NCBI GenBank assembly: GCA_032433765.1
Contig: JAVIAB010000092.1
Location: forward strand, 108,132,396 to 108,196,395
Length of the DNA: 64,000 nt
Direction: 5' to 3'
Origin: Megaustenia siamemsis
Lineage: Eukaryota > Mollusca > Gastropoda > Stylommatophora > Ariophantidae
Shown here in pieces: positions 43,810-55,612 of the stretch. Both the position numbers and the translations under genes were made by a program. The notes under the pieces are model-generated. The model saw nothing but the letters and a program-made list of their open reading frames with translations, searched no databases and was not told the DNA's origin. Numbering within the stretch: the first letter of the stretch is position 1; every line of letters starts with the position of its first letter.

Positions 43810-45133
43810 TTATTGAGTTATTTGCATGTCATCATCATTGCACTCCGAACCTGTCCATAGGTGCTCAGATCCCCTCCTCAGCAATTCCCTCAGTGTCCAA
43901 CGACTGACGACTCCAGTTCTATGTTGGTTGATAAATCTTCTTACACAGCCACTAAATTTCTCATTTCTGGCTGTGCCCATCTTAACTCCCATTTCTATCA
44001 TTCGAAGAAGTGACGTGGATCTGTGTTTGTCGAAGTCATGTGCTCTTCCCAAATCTCGGAGGGCATTGATGATGTCCGCCCGATCCATTGGTTGCCCGTC
44101 CTCAACGACAGCGCAGCTAGCCAACCTGTCCACTCTTTCATTTCCCCGCACTCCCGCATGTCCAGGGACAAAGGTGACCTTACGTATTTTGGATTTCTGC
44201 AACGACTCTACCCATTGCATGCGTACAGAGCCCGTCTCCACTTTTTTTTATCATGATCATCGAATCACTCAGTATACATGCGTGGGTGTAGTCTTGTGAC
44301 CCTAACCATTTGAATGCCTTGGTCACTGCCATCGCCTCCATTGCCATGCTACTCGTGGTCATAACGTATGCACCACTGTCTTCCTTGACTATTCTGCCTG
44401 CCGAGCGTGCTGTAAATGCCCATGCGCTTCTTTGGTGTCGTCTTACAGATCCGTCTGTATAGATGACTGCATCTTGCTCTTCGGTGTTATTGCAGATGAG
44501 ACCGTTGACCTCAGCATTAACCACGACCGGGTTCTGTTCCCTACTTTTCCTGTCGAGTGTGACAATACACGAGAAAGTCCCCTTGAATGACATAGGCACC
44601 GGTATCCACTCCTCACCAACGCTGATATTGTTAAGTCCACAGACCTGTTTGATGACATCTTCTGCTCGGCCCACCCATGATTTGCCTCTTTTTAGCCTGT
44701 CACCTTTCTCTGTGTTCAGCACGTGGTGCAATGGATGATCTGTGTCTGTACTAATCTTCAGGTATGCTCGTGCTCTCCAGATCTTGATTCTGTCATCCAT
44801 GGTTGGAAATTCAAAAAGATACCTCACTGCTACACAAGGAGTGTCCCTCGTACATCCCAGAACAATGCGCATGGCTTTATTTTGTATTTTCTCCAGCCTA
44901 TCAATTTGAGTCGTACTGACAGTAAGAATGGCCAGGGCATACTCGATTGGTGCGAGGACTAATCCCTGGAATAGAAGAGAAAGCAGCCTCTGCCTGATGT
45001 TGACAGCTGCCATGACCTTCAAGGCGGCTAATCCTCTGCGGGATTTTGTTATCACATGGTCGACGTGGTCCCGAAAACACAGGCTTCGATCAAACGTAAC
45101 TCCGAGGTATGTCCTCAACTTGTCCCTGGTCAC
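43810..45133 (-). pseudogene. RNase H-containing LINE C-terminus, split by one base (right arm)
   Basis: Mirror of 5834-7156. The frame 44180-45133 (317 codons) runs from LRTYLGVTFD through YTDGS, MAMEAMA and LSDSM. It then shifts at an eight-T run (44232-44239; seven A in the left arm). The rest, with PGHAG and NERVDRLAS, is in the 43810-44241 frame. The RNase H catalytic residues are all present but divided between frames. A homopolymer difference is the simplest cause and may be a consensus error. Confidence 0.8.
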
Positions 45134-45184
45134 CTCATCAGCTCACATTAGTACTACCGGTGTGGTCGTATTAACGATATGATT

Positions 45185-46049
45185 GTTAAGGGGAGAACCA
45201 TGAAACTGATGCTTTATTAGGATTAACGAAGGCACCTGAAACCCCACACAAGGAAGAAATGGGATCGAGTTCGTCTTGCATTGTGGAGGCGATTCCCCGT
45301 CTGTCTCTTCCCTGTCGATATACCAGAATATCATCAGCAAAAGTTATAGTTCTTCCCTCCCTTCCAGCTGTTGTTCCGTGATCGTTATTGTGTACACCTT
45401 AAATAGAAGTGGTGACAATGGTGAGCCTTGTGGCAGCCATGGATGTTGGCTCGGAAGACCAACTTCCACATCTGAGTATCACCTTCCTCTGAAACAGTGC
45501 CGCGGCGATCCATCTAATGAGGTGGTGCACTGCCAGTTTGAGGAGTATATGCCTGAGATATTCAAATGGTACCCTGTTGTATGCATCCTCCAGATCTATA
45601 GCAGCAGCACATGTCTCCTCTCGTCTGTGGAAGCCTTCGAAGACGTCATAGGCAAAGACTGCCGCATTGAGCCATGTCTCTTTGTTATATCTATAACCTC
45701 CGAGTGTGGGTGGGAATAAGCGTTTCTGTTCAAAGTGACAGGTGAGGACACGGGCAACTATTTTCTCCAGCAGTTTGCCCCCAGTGTTCTGCATTGTGAT
45801 GATTCTGTAGGCACTGATCTGAGAATGGTCCTTGTTTGGCTTCGGTAGTGGTAGTAAGTAGCTGTGTAGCCACTCCTCCTTAATCTGGCCACCCCGAATG
45901 CTGGCATTAAACTCATTGGCCAGTTTTGTCAAGTTGTCGTCAGCTAAATCGCCTATGTCATCGTACCGAACACCATCTAGACCAGGAGCAATGTTGTGTG
46001 ACCTTTTAAGTGTTGTGCGAATGGTATCGGTTGTGTTGAAGCTTGACAT
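45185..46049 (-). pseudogene. Reverse transcriptase domain, frameshifted (right arm)
   Basis: Mirror of 4917-5781. Motif A (AIDLEDAYN) lies in the 45399-46049 frame; motifs B (LPQGSPLSPLLF) and C (FADD) lie in another frame further on. A few extra indels around 45330-45345 shorten the motif C frame relative to the left arm. It is not functional. Confidence 0.85.
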
Positions 46050-47363
46050 GGAAGATATATTGAAGGCTATTTCAATAGTTCAGTTTTGAATAGTGAAACC
46101 ATAGTGAAGCACGAGGCGCAACGAATAATACTCAAGTTGGTTTCGAGTAGGATGTCTCGATTAACGAAGTAGAAGTGTATGTAACCAGCAATATACAGGA
46201 ACTATCACTACTCATGCATTGTGTCATCTGTTGGGAAGAACTGAACACCTTTGACTGTCCTGAAGTGCAGTGAGAAGATTCCAGCAATCAGCCTATCCGT
46301 GTCGGATTTATTGGCATATATGAAGTGGTGACCCCTGCAGCGGGCCGCCAACGGCTCATGGTAAAACTATAAACTGTTACTAAGTGAATGCTCATTTTTT
46401 TTCATTTTTGTTGTTGTTGCGGTTAAGGTTTTAACGGAACAGTTTTAAGGTTCACAATCGCCCCAACTTTCCCTGACACCACAGAACAATGGTAGTAAAG
46501 TTGTGTTTGTAGACGTTAAAAACAATATATTCAATATACATAATTAGCGATGTGGTTTTGTTGGGTTGAGGTGCAAGAGAAATGGGCAACGAGTTGCCCA
46601 GGCCGACATTGCCTAGAGCGTTACGTAGAACTTTTACACAAATGAGAAAGTTGCATGCTTCCAGATTTGTTTCTATGAAACATTCCCTACGTGGCTCAAG
46701 ATAAGTGCTGAGGGTGGAGAGGGGCTAGTGGTTTGTGTTTAAAACAGAAATCTAAACTTACGCTTCGCGTTTCTAGGTCTGAAGATGGTAACGCTAAATT
46801 TAGCTATAAAAGTTTAATGTGCTGGAAAAATATCTCCGATCGCCGTAGTTTCAAATTTATCTTCAACTGTAGTCAGGTAATCCTGCACTCAGGCACGCTA
46901 ACCTGTGTCTAAAATGCTGCAGTTGCTGCCTTTGGTGAGGAAGAAAGTAATATCAATATATTTGTGAACATGTTCTCTGTTTCGTGGGACAAAAAACAAA
47001 CAAAAAGGCTCTTTAGTGAATTACAGATTTTTACGTTTTTGTATTTGTGTGCCTTTAGTTCCCGTGTTGTTTCAGTTGGATGCGGGGTTTTTTCATGATA
47101 GAGACGTTATCAGTACATTACGTTGTTTCTTTTCTTTCTTTGTTTTTTCAATTCATTGTTTTTTGTATCGAAGGGTAAGGTAAGTATAGAAGTCACAATC
47201 ATGTACAATTTTGGGGTGTGTACATTACAATCCACAATCTTCATATACTTCCGTCATTCATTGGCACGTTTTCATAAGCACTTTTAAATAAAATAATTAG
47301 TAAAAGGTTTGTTTGGAATATGTTTTCTTTAATATTGTGTAATGTTTTTTTTTCTTTCTCTTA
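46050..47363. other. Mirror spacer, nothing recognised
   Basis: Reverse complement of 3603-4916; nothing recognised. Confidence 0.5.
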
Positions 47364-47401
47364 CTGCTAAAGCTGCTGCTGCAACTGCTGCAACTACTGC
47401 A

Positions 47402-47434
<33 letters not shown>

Positions 47435-47668
47435 GCTACTGCTACTGCTACTGCTACTGCCACTGCTGCTGCTGCTGCTGAGTTATTGAGTTATTTGCAG
47501 GTCATCATCATTGCACTCCGAACCTGTCCATAGGTGCTCAGATCCCCTCCTCAGCAATTCCCTCAGTGTCCAACGACTGACGACTCCAGTTCTATGTTGG
47601 TTGATAAGTCTTCTTACACAGCCACTAAATTTCTCATTTCTGGAGAGCTGCTGCTGCTGCTGCTGCTA
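47364..47668 (-). repeat. Trinucleotide microsatellite split by LINE tail, mirror copy
   Basis: Mirror of 3298-3602; CTG/CTA runs on the plus strand with the LINE tail at 47484-47643. Confidence 0.85.
47484..47643 (-). mobile_element. 5'-truncated LINE tail, mirror copy
   Basis: Mirror of 3323-3482. Confidence 0.85.
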
Positions 47669-48093
47669 TTAGTTTAGAAAACTATTGTATTATTCTTTTG
47701 TAATTTTTTTTACGTTTGCTAGAAATAGTTAAAACTTGCGTACTGAAAAAAATTCGTGGCAGAGGAATTGTATATTTTACCAAAGAAAGTAACAAATTAG
47801 ATAACGGCCTAAATATAGCGATCACACAAACATGTCTAGGGAAAGTACTCTGTAACAGTTACATGAGTTGAAGATTTCTGCAGAATATAAAATAGAAATA
47901 GCTATCAACCAAAATGTCATCTGTGATCAAGAAGTGAAGGTGAACATATATCGGCGATGTGTGGAGGCGAAATAACAATATAATCACAATGCAACCTCTC
48001 AAATTAAGAACAACAGTAAAAGAGAAAAAGTGGGTGACCTCGATGCATTGAGATGAACTGATAGAGAAGCAAGAATAGCAGCCATATACTTTT
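47669..48093. other. Mirror spacer, nothing recognised
   Basis: Reverse complement of 2873-3297; nothing recognised. Confidence 0.5.
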
Positions 48094-48181
48094 AATGAAA
48101 TTGACCCGCTCGCCCAGAATAGGGACTTGGCGAGGTCAGAGCAATCTCTGCATGTGAGGCCTCGCGGCCCTGCAATGATTA
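48094..48181 (+). mobile_element. LINE-type 3' relic, mirror copy
   Basis: Mirror of 2785-2872. Confidence 0.45.
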
Positions 48182-49175
48182 CGTTATTACGACATTATCC
48201 GATATCTGGGAGTCATTATTGGGGAGGTACTTGGTGGGGTGGAGGTGTTAATAGAACATGAAACATCATAACGTAGAGTACAAGTAATGAAAGGGCTAAA
48301 GTATAGGCCTCTTTCTACGTATCGGTAATCGGTAAGGACTAAAGACACATTTTATAGAGAAATGGTCGGTGTCAATCCAGGCCGCCTACTTTGATAGTAA
48401 AAATCAGTCACCCATTTAAGGATAGATGAACATAGGCCACAAGTTATATTTTAGTGGAGATCATAGCAAACATGAACACGGTGTGGCATATCTAGTGCAT
48501 ACAATTATAGTTAACACAGTTTTGGGATGTCGTCCAGTCTGCAGCAGGATAAGTACCATACGTCTGTGGGCCACGACGTTCAATATCACAATATTTCAAA
48601 TTTACAACAGTAGACGATTATACATTTGTAGAACAATTGTATGTTCAAGTACAGGCAGTCATTCATACAACACCAAAATGAGATATACTTTTTTTGTACA
48701 ACGAGACTCGAATGCTAAAGTTGGAGGCGATATACATAAATATTTGCCTAACACCGATGGACAATTATGCAACGATAAGACCAATGAAAAAAGGCACAGA
48801 CTCGTGTAATTTGCAAGATATAAAAACTTGATACTGGCCGACATATTCGGACAACACAAACTATCCAAACTATGGAGCTGTCACAGTTCAGATGGGAAAG
48901 TCCAGAATAAGTGCTGCCAAAGCGAAAAGTTTTCCAGGTGCAGACATTGGGAGCGTCCATGAGTTGCTTATGATTACTTTTATTCTCCGTTTGAAAAAGA
49001 GTAAATAGACACAAAACAAACAAAACTCGTGTCAAGACATCGAGAAACTGAAGGATCCTAACCTCACAGTTGACTTCCAAGTAATGATTGGACGAAAATT
49101 CTCACCTTTCACATTTGAAAATGATAATACAGATTGTAAATCATTGACCATGACATTGAACTCAGCTAAACAAAT
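48182..49175. other. Mirror spacer, nothing recognised
   Basis: Reverse complement of 1791-2784; opposite-strand frames of 127 and 110 codons are the same as in the left arm and show no motif. Confidence 0.5.
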
Positions 49176-49517
49176 ACTTTTTTTTATTTTTTCGTTCGCG
49201 AGCTTTTACCTCTGACGAAGTCCCTAGAGGCTAGGAACTGCATTTTGCGTGATAATACATTTTTCCCTGGCAGCCGTGTGCACAGGGGTCCCTCGCCGCA
49301 CAGACAGATAACTCCGACTTCGGAGGTACTCATAATTTTTCCGTCGATGAGTAATTCGACGGAAAAAAATATTTCAAGCCGGGCCTCGCTGCTGAGACGA
49401 GGAGTGGTTGCCGCAGAGAGAAATGATAAATACAAATCCCAACCGGTGTAGCCAAGATTTGAACCCACAACCTCTCTTCTTGTCGGCTTCTTGACTCGAG
49501 ACCAACCAGTCGCCCTA
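49176..49517 (-). mobile_element. SINE-2, mirror copy (right arm)
   Basis: Mirror of 1449-1790. Confidence 0.8.
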
Positions 49518-50313
49518 TAAAACCTTTAAACGTCTTTAAATGTTGAGGCCTTTTGTAATTTTTTTTTTTTTTTACATAAGTTTCAAAATAGAAATTCCAC
49601 ACTAGATTACTTTTTAAACAGATAAAAACAAGGGTCAGGAAAAGTCAGGAAAATCTAAGACTGCATGCAAAACATGACAGCAATACACGAAACAGGTTTC
49701 GAGAAAATTTATTTTCAGTTTGGACAATTTTGGAACAGACTACCGTATATGTAATTAATATACTCAAAAATTAAGTTTGAAATAGCAGTAAAGAATGTTG
49801 ATTACGATATGAAGTAATGAAAGCATAGATAGTAAAGGCACAGAAATAGCATTACATATGTAAACAGATGAGATCTTGCTTGAATAGTCGAAACGACAAG
49901 AGCTAAACAACATCAAATAATCAATACATTGACATATAGACTTACTCAGGGGAAACTAATGTTTAAAAAATGCACGGAGTCGCAGATATTTTAGATTCTA
50001 AGCAGACGTGGATTATTGAAATATTTCGGCCAACCCTTCATGAAAATTGAAAGGCATGAGAATAATTTGAAATATAAAGCTAATCACATTCTCCGTAATG
50101 GGGTAGCTCTGACATGAAATATAAATGATAATGGTTCATACACAGCTAAACCATGTAAACATTGTAGTGTATAAAATGTGACAATCATCGATAGTGGCTT
50201 CATTATTACAACACTTGGTTTAATAGTACTGGACTATGTTAGACAAATAAAGAAAGTAACACTGACCAGTGTTCATCAGCAAGGTTTGATTAAGTACCGA
50301 AACACTTTCGTTC
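49518..50313. other. Mirror spacer, nothing recognised
   Basis: Reverse complement of 652-1448; nothing recognised. Confidence 0.6.
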
Positions 50314-50561
50314 AGTGACAAAACCCCGTAACGCCACCTGGCGTATAGGGAAAACGGTGTTGGTTGCGATATTTGCTATAGACTTCGGCACATGATATTT
50401 GAAGTAGTGTGGTCAGCATTACGCCCGTGCTAGTTTTCTTTCCCAGAGAAAAAATCCGGTACCAATTTAAACCTGGTGAACCTGAAGGCCGTCGATCAGG
50501 AACGAACTCGACGTGTTGTCTTTAGCAGTCCAGTTAACTATCCATTGAGATATCACCGCCC
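50314..50561 (-). mobile_element. SINE-1 diverged, mirror copy
   Basis: Mirror of 404-651. Confidence 0.8.
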
Positions 50562-50963
50562 TCTTTTTTCGGGAAAGGGTAATTATATGTTCTAGTTAAT
50601 TAGGACTGATCGATGTATAGATCACTTTGTCAACTAACAGGTTGAATTATAGGCAACCGATTGACAACTGAAAAGGCAATAATATGAATATGATTGTAAA
50701 AAAAAAAACACACACACGTGACAACTGTGACAAACTGATAACTAAGGATGCACTTTGTAAAAACTCACAGTGTATCCAAGTGCTGGAGAACTGGTTGACT
50801 AGAGTTAGCCAGTCTATAACGAGGAAACGGGTTCTGGACCATGCGACTGAGTACACATGAGTGTAGACCATCCACAGCATCGACTTCCAGCGACAAACTC
50901 AACTGTGACGACGTTAGTGTTCAGATGCAGCCCAAACGACAATATCGAAGAAGGAAAACACGA
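50562..50963. other. Mirror of outer arm end, nothing recognised
   Basis: Reverse complement of 1-403. One A is missing in GAGGAAACGGG relative to the left arm. Confidence 0.6.
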
Positions 50964-50989
50964 CAAGGTAGCAGATACGTAAATTTCCA

Positions 50990-52080
50990 CGCACACTCGG
51001 AGGTTATAGTTATAAGAAAGAGACATGGCTCAATGCAGCAGTCTTCGTCTATGACGTCTTCGAAGGCTTCTACAGACGAGAGGATACATGTGCTGCTGCT
51101 ATAGATCTGGGGGATGCATACAAAAGAGTTATATTTGAATACCTCAAGCACATGCACCTCAAACTGGCGGTGCACCCCTTCCTCATTAGATGGATCGTTG
51201 CAGCACTGTTTCAGAGGAAGGTGATACACAGATGTTGAAGTTGGTCATCCGAGCCAACATAAAATGGTCCAGAGGCTGCCACAAGGCTCACCATTGTCAC
51301 CACTTCTATTTAACGTGTACACAATAACGGTCACGGAACAACAGCTGGATGGGAGGGGAAGAACTATGACCTTTGCTGATGATATTCTGGTATATCGACA
51401 GGGAAGAGACAGGAGGGAAATCGCCTCCACAATGCAAAAAGAACTCTATTGCATCTCTTCCAGGTGTGGAGTATCAGGTACATTGGTTAATCCTAATAAA
51501 GCATCAGTTTAATGGTTCTCCCTTAACAATCATATTGTTAACACGGAAACACTGGTGGTACGAATGGGGCTGATGAGGTGACTAGAGACAGGTTGATCAT
51601 GGCCTGTGTTTTCGGGACCATGTCGACCATGTGATAACAAAATCCCGCAAAGGATTAGCCGCCTTGAAGGTCATGGCAGCTGCCAACATCGAGCAGGGGC
51701 TACTTACTGTTCAGTTTCTTGTACTAGTCCTCGCACCAATCGAGTACACCCTGGCAATTCTTACTATCTGTACGATGCAAGTTGACAGGTTGGAAAAAAT
51801 ACAGAATGAAAGCGATGAGCATTATCGTGGGGTGTACAAGAGACACTCCCTGTGTAGCAAGGAGGTATCTAATTGACTTTCTAACCATGGATGACAGGAT
51901 CAAAATCTGGAGAGCAAGAGCATACCTGAAGATAAGTGCAGATAAAGAGCATCCATTGCACCACGAGCTCAAAACACGGGGAAAGTTGTAGTCAATGCGG
52001 AGGTCAACGGGCACATCTGGGATAACACCGATGAGAAAGATGAAGTCATCTATACTGACGGATCTGTAATACGACACCAA
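50990..52080 (+). pseudogene. Diverged, internally deleted I/Nimb-like LINE copy
   Basis: Aligns by eye with 5255-6535 of the left-arm LINE, in the same orientation. It begins ACACTCGGAGGTTATAGTTA and carries a decayed motif A region, LPQGSPLSPLLF and FADDILVY (frame 51264-51512). The connection region follows in broken frames. At about 51975 the sequence jumps from the part equivalent to about 6250 to that equivalent to about 6435, and it stops after YTDGSVI (about 52080). Many substitutions and frameshifts show it is older than the arm copies. It starts about 27 bases outside the arm's match to the window edge. Confidence 0.85.
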
Positions 52081-52083
52081 ACA

Positions 52084-52610
52084 GTATTTCTGTACTTTCC
52101 TATTAAGGGTAGTATCTCCAAGTAGGGCTGAATACTTGTGTTGCAGACAAACATTATTAGGACGAAAATGCACGAATATTAGTTTCCAGTGGTTTTTATA
52201 CTGGAGACAAATAATAATAAATGAATATTATTAGTGAGGGAAACTTACGAGGCGATAATTCAGGGAATCATAGGAGGAAGAGATATGTTTTACAGCACTC
52301 AGAAAAAAATGACAAATAAACAACAACAGGAAAAAAAAATTGAGAACAAGATATGGTCCGAAGCAGGATCGAACCCGTACTCCTTGGCACTGCGCCTTGC
52401 CACGAGAAGCCGAACGCTAGGGAACACTGCTGCTCAGCTAACTAAATAATTAGCTATCGAGGACAATGTCTTTCACGCAGGGAGTTTTCATGACTATAGC
52501 ATGGGTTTACGATCACAGTTCGGGAATAAATTGTATTTCTGTACTTTCCTACTAAGGCGGTATCTCCCAGTAGGGCTGAATACTTGTGTTGCAGACAAAG
52601 AATTGGTTAT
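52084..52610 (-). mobile_element. SINE-3-like repeat with a duplicated flank
   Basis: The central part (52205-52450) matches SINE-3 on the minus strand: B-box GGGTTCGATCCTGCTTCG, and a tRNA-like head near 52430. The flanking segment GTATTTCTGTACTTTCCTA, AGTAGGGCTGAATACTTGTG, TTGCAGACAAA occurs at about 52084-52150 and again at about 52535-52600, some 450 bp apart in the same orientation. The same head-plus-flank pair occurs at 10960-11290. Confidence 0.65.
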
Positions 52611-52619
52611 TCTTGTTAA

Positions 52620-52877
52620 AGGTTCCCTCCCTTGCTATGCTAGATGTATGGGGAATATAGTGGTCTTCCATGATCATGGCACATATTTTGAACGATATGG
52701 TCAGTATCATGACAGGCCGACTTCACTTCCAGAAAAATAATCTCTGGTACTCATTTTTAGAGGCTGGTTGAACCCAAATCCTGGTCAGTCCGAAATAAAA
52801 TCCGCAACTTCTGGGAATCGAACACAGTCCCTTTTGATCAGGAAACAAGCGCTTAAACCACTCAACCACTGACGGAA
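52620..52877 (-). mobile_element. SINE-1-related element with a different tRNA-like head
   Basis: The minus strand starts CCGTCAGTGGTTGAGTGGTT (A-box-like) and has B-box GTGTTCGATTCCC. The body keeps the SINE-1 core in decayed form: GGTTGAACCC/CAACCAGCC, GAGTACCAGAGATT, GTGAAGTCGG and a CCATGATCATGG segment. So the head differs but the middle is homologous to SINE-1. Confidence 0.7.
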
Positions 52878-53997
52878 AATTGAAAGACCCAATTTAATTT
52901 CATAACAATCTTCAAATACTGGTGTTGTAATTCAAACATCGGAATTGTAAAGCCTTGGAACACTGACTGTCACGTTTGAGAAAAAAAAACTGCAAGTTTA
53001 GCTGAGAAATGTGAAAGTGAAATAGATGAAAGGGTGAAATGCACGGTGTACCCTGAACATCTTCAAACGAAGTGTCGATTCTTTGTAAAGTTTGCATAAG
53101 ATGCTGCAACAGTACACAACTCTTTCTTTGCTTTCCTGAATATCACCAGAAATTCAAATAACATTTATGAAGACTTCTTGGATGTATGAGATGACTAACT
53201 CTTCGGCACAATCGGTTTTATGATAAAATGTTTGACTCACTTTGTATGTTATATTTGTAAATTATATATAAATGAGACTCTGCTTGCCTTAAGAGTTTTA
53301 CTAACGTTGCTTCTACATACTCCTGACACGGTTGACTATTAACACTTCTCTTATAAAAGAGACGGCAAGAAAACGTCTGAGTACTTAAGATAAAAGAGTT
53401 TCCACTTTAACAAAAGTTTAGCCTCAAACTTTGGACGTGATTGCCCAAATACAAATACAATATCATTAATTGTTAGGATCATTAAAGCCTTGGAGTTATA
53501 TATGTTAAACAGAAATAAACTCATCATTGTTGTCGAGGATCCAGAACGGCAGCGTGTAGGTTATAGGATTTGGGGGGCAGGAAGGAGAGCGGATGAGAAA
53601 TGGGAATGTGGTTAGAGCGGAGTAATATTAGGTTTCCAGCTAAACCTATAAATATTGGTCGCAGCCAGAGAAGATTGAGAAACACTTAGCCCCTGGTTTA
53701 GGCGATCAGACTAGGATGAATGAACGATTTACGCTTGAGGTTATCTTTTGTGATGGGGTGGAGAGAATCACACTGGCAGATGTAGATTACATCTTTATCT
53801 TCAGAAGACGCTGCTTTGAATCCTTCACGTTTGATTCTATTCCAGTGTGCCCATTGTTCCCTTTTTTTATTTTTTGTTCTGATTTGCGTTGTTAAAGTGC
53901 TAGTTCAAACACACATTATCTCATCTCTTTCCATTTATTATGAACTTCTGCGAAGACAATGACAAAATTGATTTGTCAGTTTAATAATAATAACACC
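52878..53997. other. Unique-looking sequence, nothing recognised
   Basis: About 1.1 kb, AT-rich, with no long frame or repeat. A short coding-like stretch around 53715-53850 has no recognisable domain. Confidence 0.45.
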
Positions 53998-54255
53998 ATC
54001 ATAATCAAGTACCGGGCCTGCTGGCGTAGGTTATCATGTCTCTCCACCACTTTCGATCTCGACAGTTAGTTATCATTTCTGTTCTTGACCTTCTGCCAAG
54101 CCATTCTCTTAAGCTGTATAGTATTTTTTTCTCTTTGCTTCCCTCTATCTCTTCGTCCCTCAATTTTTCCAGTTGTTACGATATATTCCAGTTGTTCTCT
54201 TCTCATTACATGGCCAAAAAATGATGATTGTTTCTTCCTAATATTGAAAATTTGC
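53998..54255 (-). mobile_element. Endonuclease-RT LINE 3' end, second copy
   Basis: Closely resembles 8035-8290: on plus, AAGTACCGGGCCTGCTGGCG, CTCTCCACCACTTTCGATCT, AAGCCATTCTCTTAAGCTGT. It ends beyond AATGATGATTGTTTCTTCC. It has an ATC-type tail at 53998-54008. 5'-truncated. Confidence 0.85.
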
Positions 54256-55288
54256 TATAATAATATCATAGCAGTTATTATAACTCATCATGACAGAAAG
54301 TCAAATTAAATCTGCAATTGTTTCCTCAATCCTCATGCTAGATATTTCTTATGAAGGAAGCTCAGTTTGTCTTCACAGTAGTTCTTTAAATAAAAAGAGT
54401 AGGCGTAGCGCTGAGGTTAGGGTATCCACTTAGCTCTTTAAACTACCACGTCCGTGTAATGGTTTCTTTTTTCATGATTTCAATTAGCTTTGATTTCAAG
54501 TTATGTCCTTGTCTTTATTTGTATGACTGCCATCACTGTGCTAGGTCAACGCTCATTACCACTGCAGTCGAGTCTCATTACCTTTAACATCGCAGAAATT
54601 TCTCAGTATAGGGCACAAACTCCGTTGCATCGGTGAGAGCTTCATAGTCATTTTAGAAAACGGGTTAATTATTACGGAATACAGTACAACTTAGTTTAAC
54701 AAAATTTGGTTCGGGCATCGTCATGTCTTTTTTGCTTCTTGTTCTTCTGCTGTGATCTCTGACTCATTCAGCTTCCGAATTGTCTTATGAAGTTCGCTTT
54801 TTGTTTCAGGGTTTTCGTTGCACGATGTGGGTTCTTTTTCAAGGTAATGAACGTTGGCCTCGTTTCCTCTTCAAGTCAGTGTCTTGTTGAATGTGTTTTA
54901 CTGTCATATCTGTTAGGATGAAAAGGTATAGACTGTGCTACCTATATTAAGTCTTGAGTACATTCTGTGCCTCATTGTGTTGTCTTCATTGCTAAGGCGA
55001 AGTGTGATAACTTGGCTCCTCCGTGACAGCTGATAATATACACCCCTCACTGTATTTTGCGTGGTATTGTTCTTAATTTGAACTCTTTAATATTTAACCC
55101 TTTAATATTTTTATCTTCTTCATAGCTGACTACATGATCTTCATGTGGTAGTTCTGCTCCTTATTTGACTAGTTTATCTGCATAATCATTTCATTATATA
55201 TTCCAATATGTGCTATCTACTGGATTAAAAAAAAAAACACAATTGATTATGCTGCGATCTGACCTAACTACAAACACTTATATCAATT
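54256..55288. other. Unique-looking sequence, nothing recognised
   Basis: About 1 kb. The only notable point is a weak GGTTAGGGTATCCACTTAGC sequence near 54416-54435, which might be a tRNA-like A-box but lacks a clear B-box. Confidence 0.45.
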
Positions 55289-55417
55289 TACTTTCCTAGA
55301 AAAAAAAATCCGGTACCCATTTAAGGCTGGGTGAACCAGGAAGCCGTCGGTTGGGATCGAACCCTACCTCTTGTCCTTTGTAGTCCAGTTCACTAACCAC
55401 TGAGCTATCGCGGCTCC
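55289..55417 (-). mobile_element. SINE-1, head and first half only
   Basis: Minus strand: GGAGCCGCGATAGCTCAGTG, B-box GGGTTCGATCCC, GGTACCGGATTTTTTTTT, then it breaks off at GGAAAGTAAA. The distal half and tail are missing. A short fragment in the opposite orientation (ATGGGTACC ... CTCTGGGAAAGTAA, 55427-55460) follows directly. Confidence 0.85.
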
Positions 55418-55612
55418 TCCAACAGAAATGGGTACCAGGGTCAATACTCTGGGAAAGTAATGAATGGCGCCTAGCTCGTCAGTTACGATGCTTGAGACGA
55501 CAATAGACGAGGTCTCCGAACACTTCTGAATAGGTGGCTCAGCACATATGGCATAAACTCCTCGTGCTAAGACGCCGATTCAAATCTCGTACCTTTATCT
55601 TTACACTCAATG

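Larger units (their letters stand above)
43810..46049 (-). mobile_element. I/Nimb-like LINE, mirror copy (right arm)
   Basis: Mirror of 4917-7156, with the same 5' truncation and the same two breaks in the reverse transcriptase region. Confidence 0.9.
26240..50963 (-). repeat. Right arm of giant inverted repeat
   Basis: This is the reverse complement of 1-24709. The first base of homology coincides with the first base after the 100-N gap. The first 500 bases after the gap (26240-26760) show many one-base deletions in homopolymers relative to the left arm, as expected of a poorly polished contig end. At 50963 the match reaches the window's first base. Sequence from 50964 outward has no partner inside the window. 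Confidence 0.95.
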
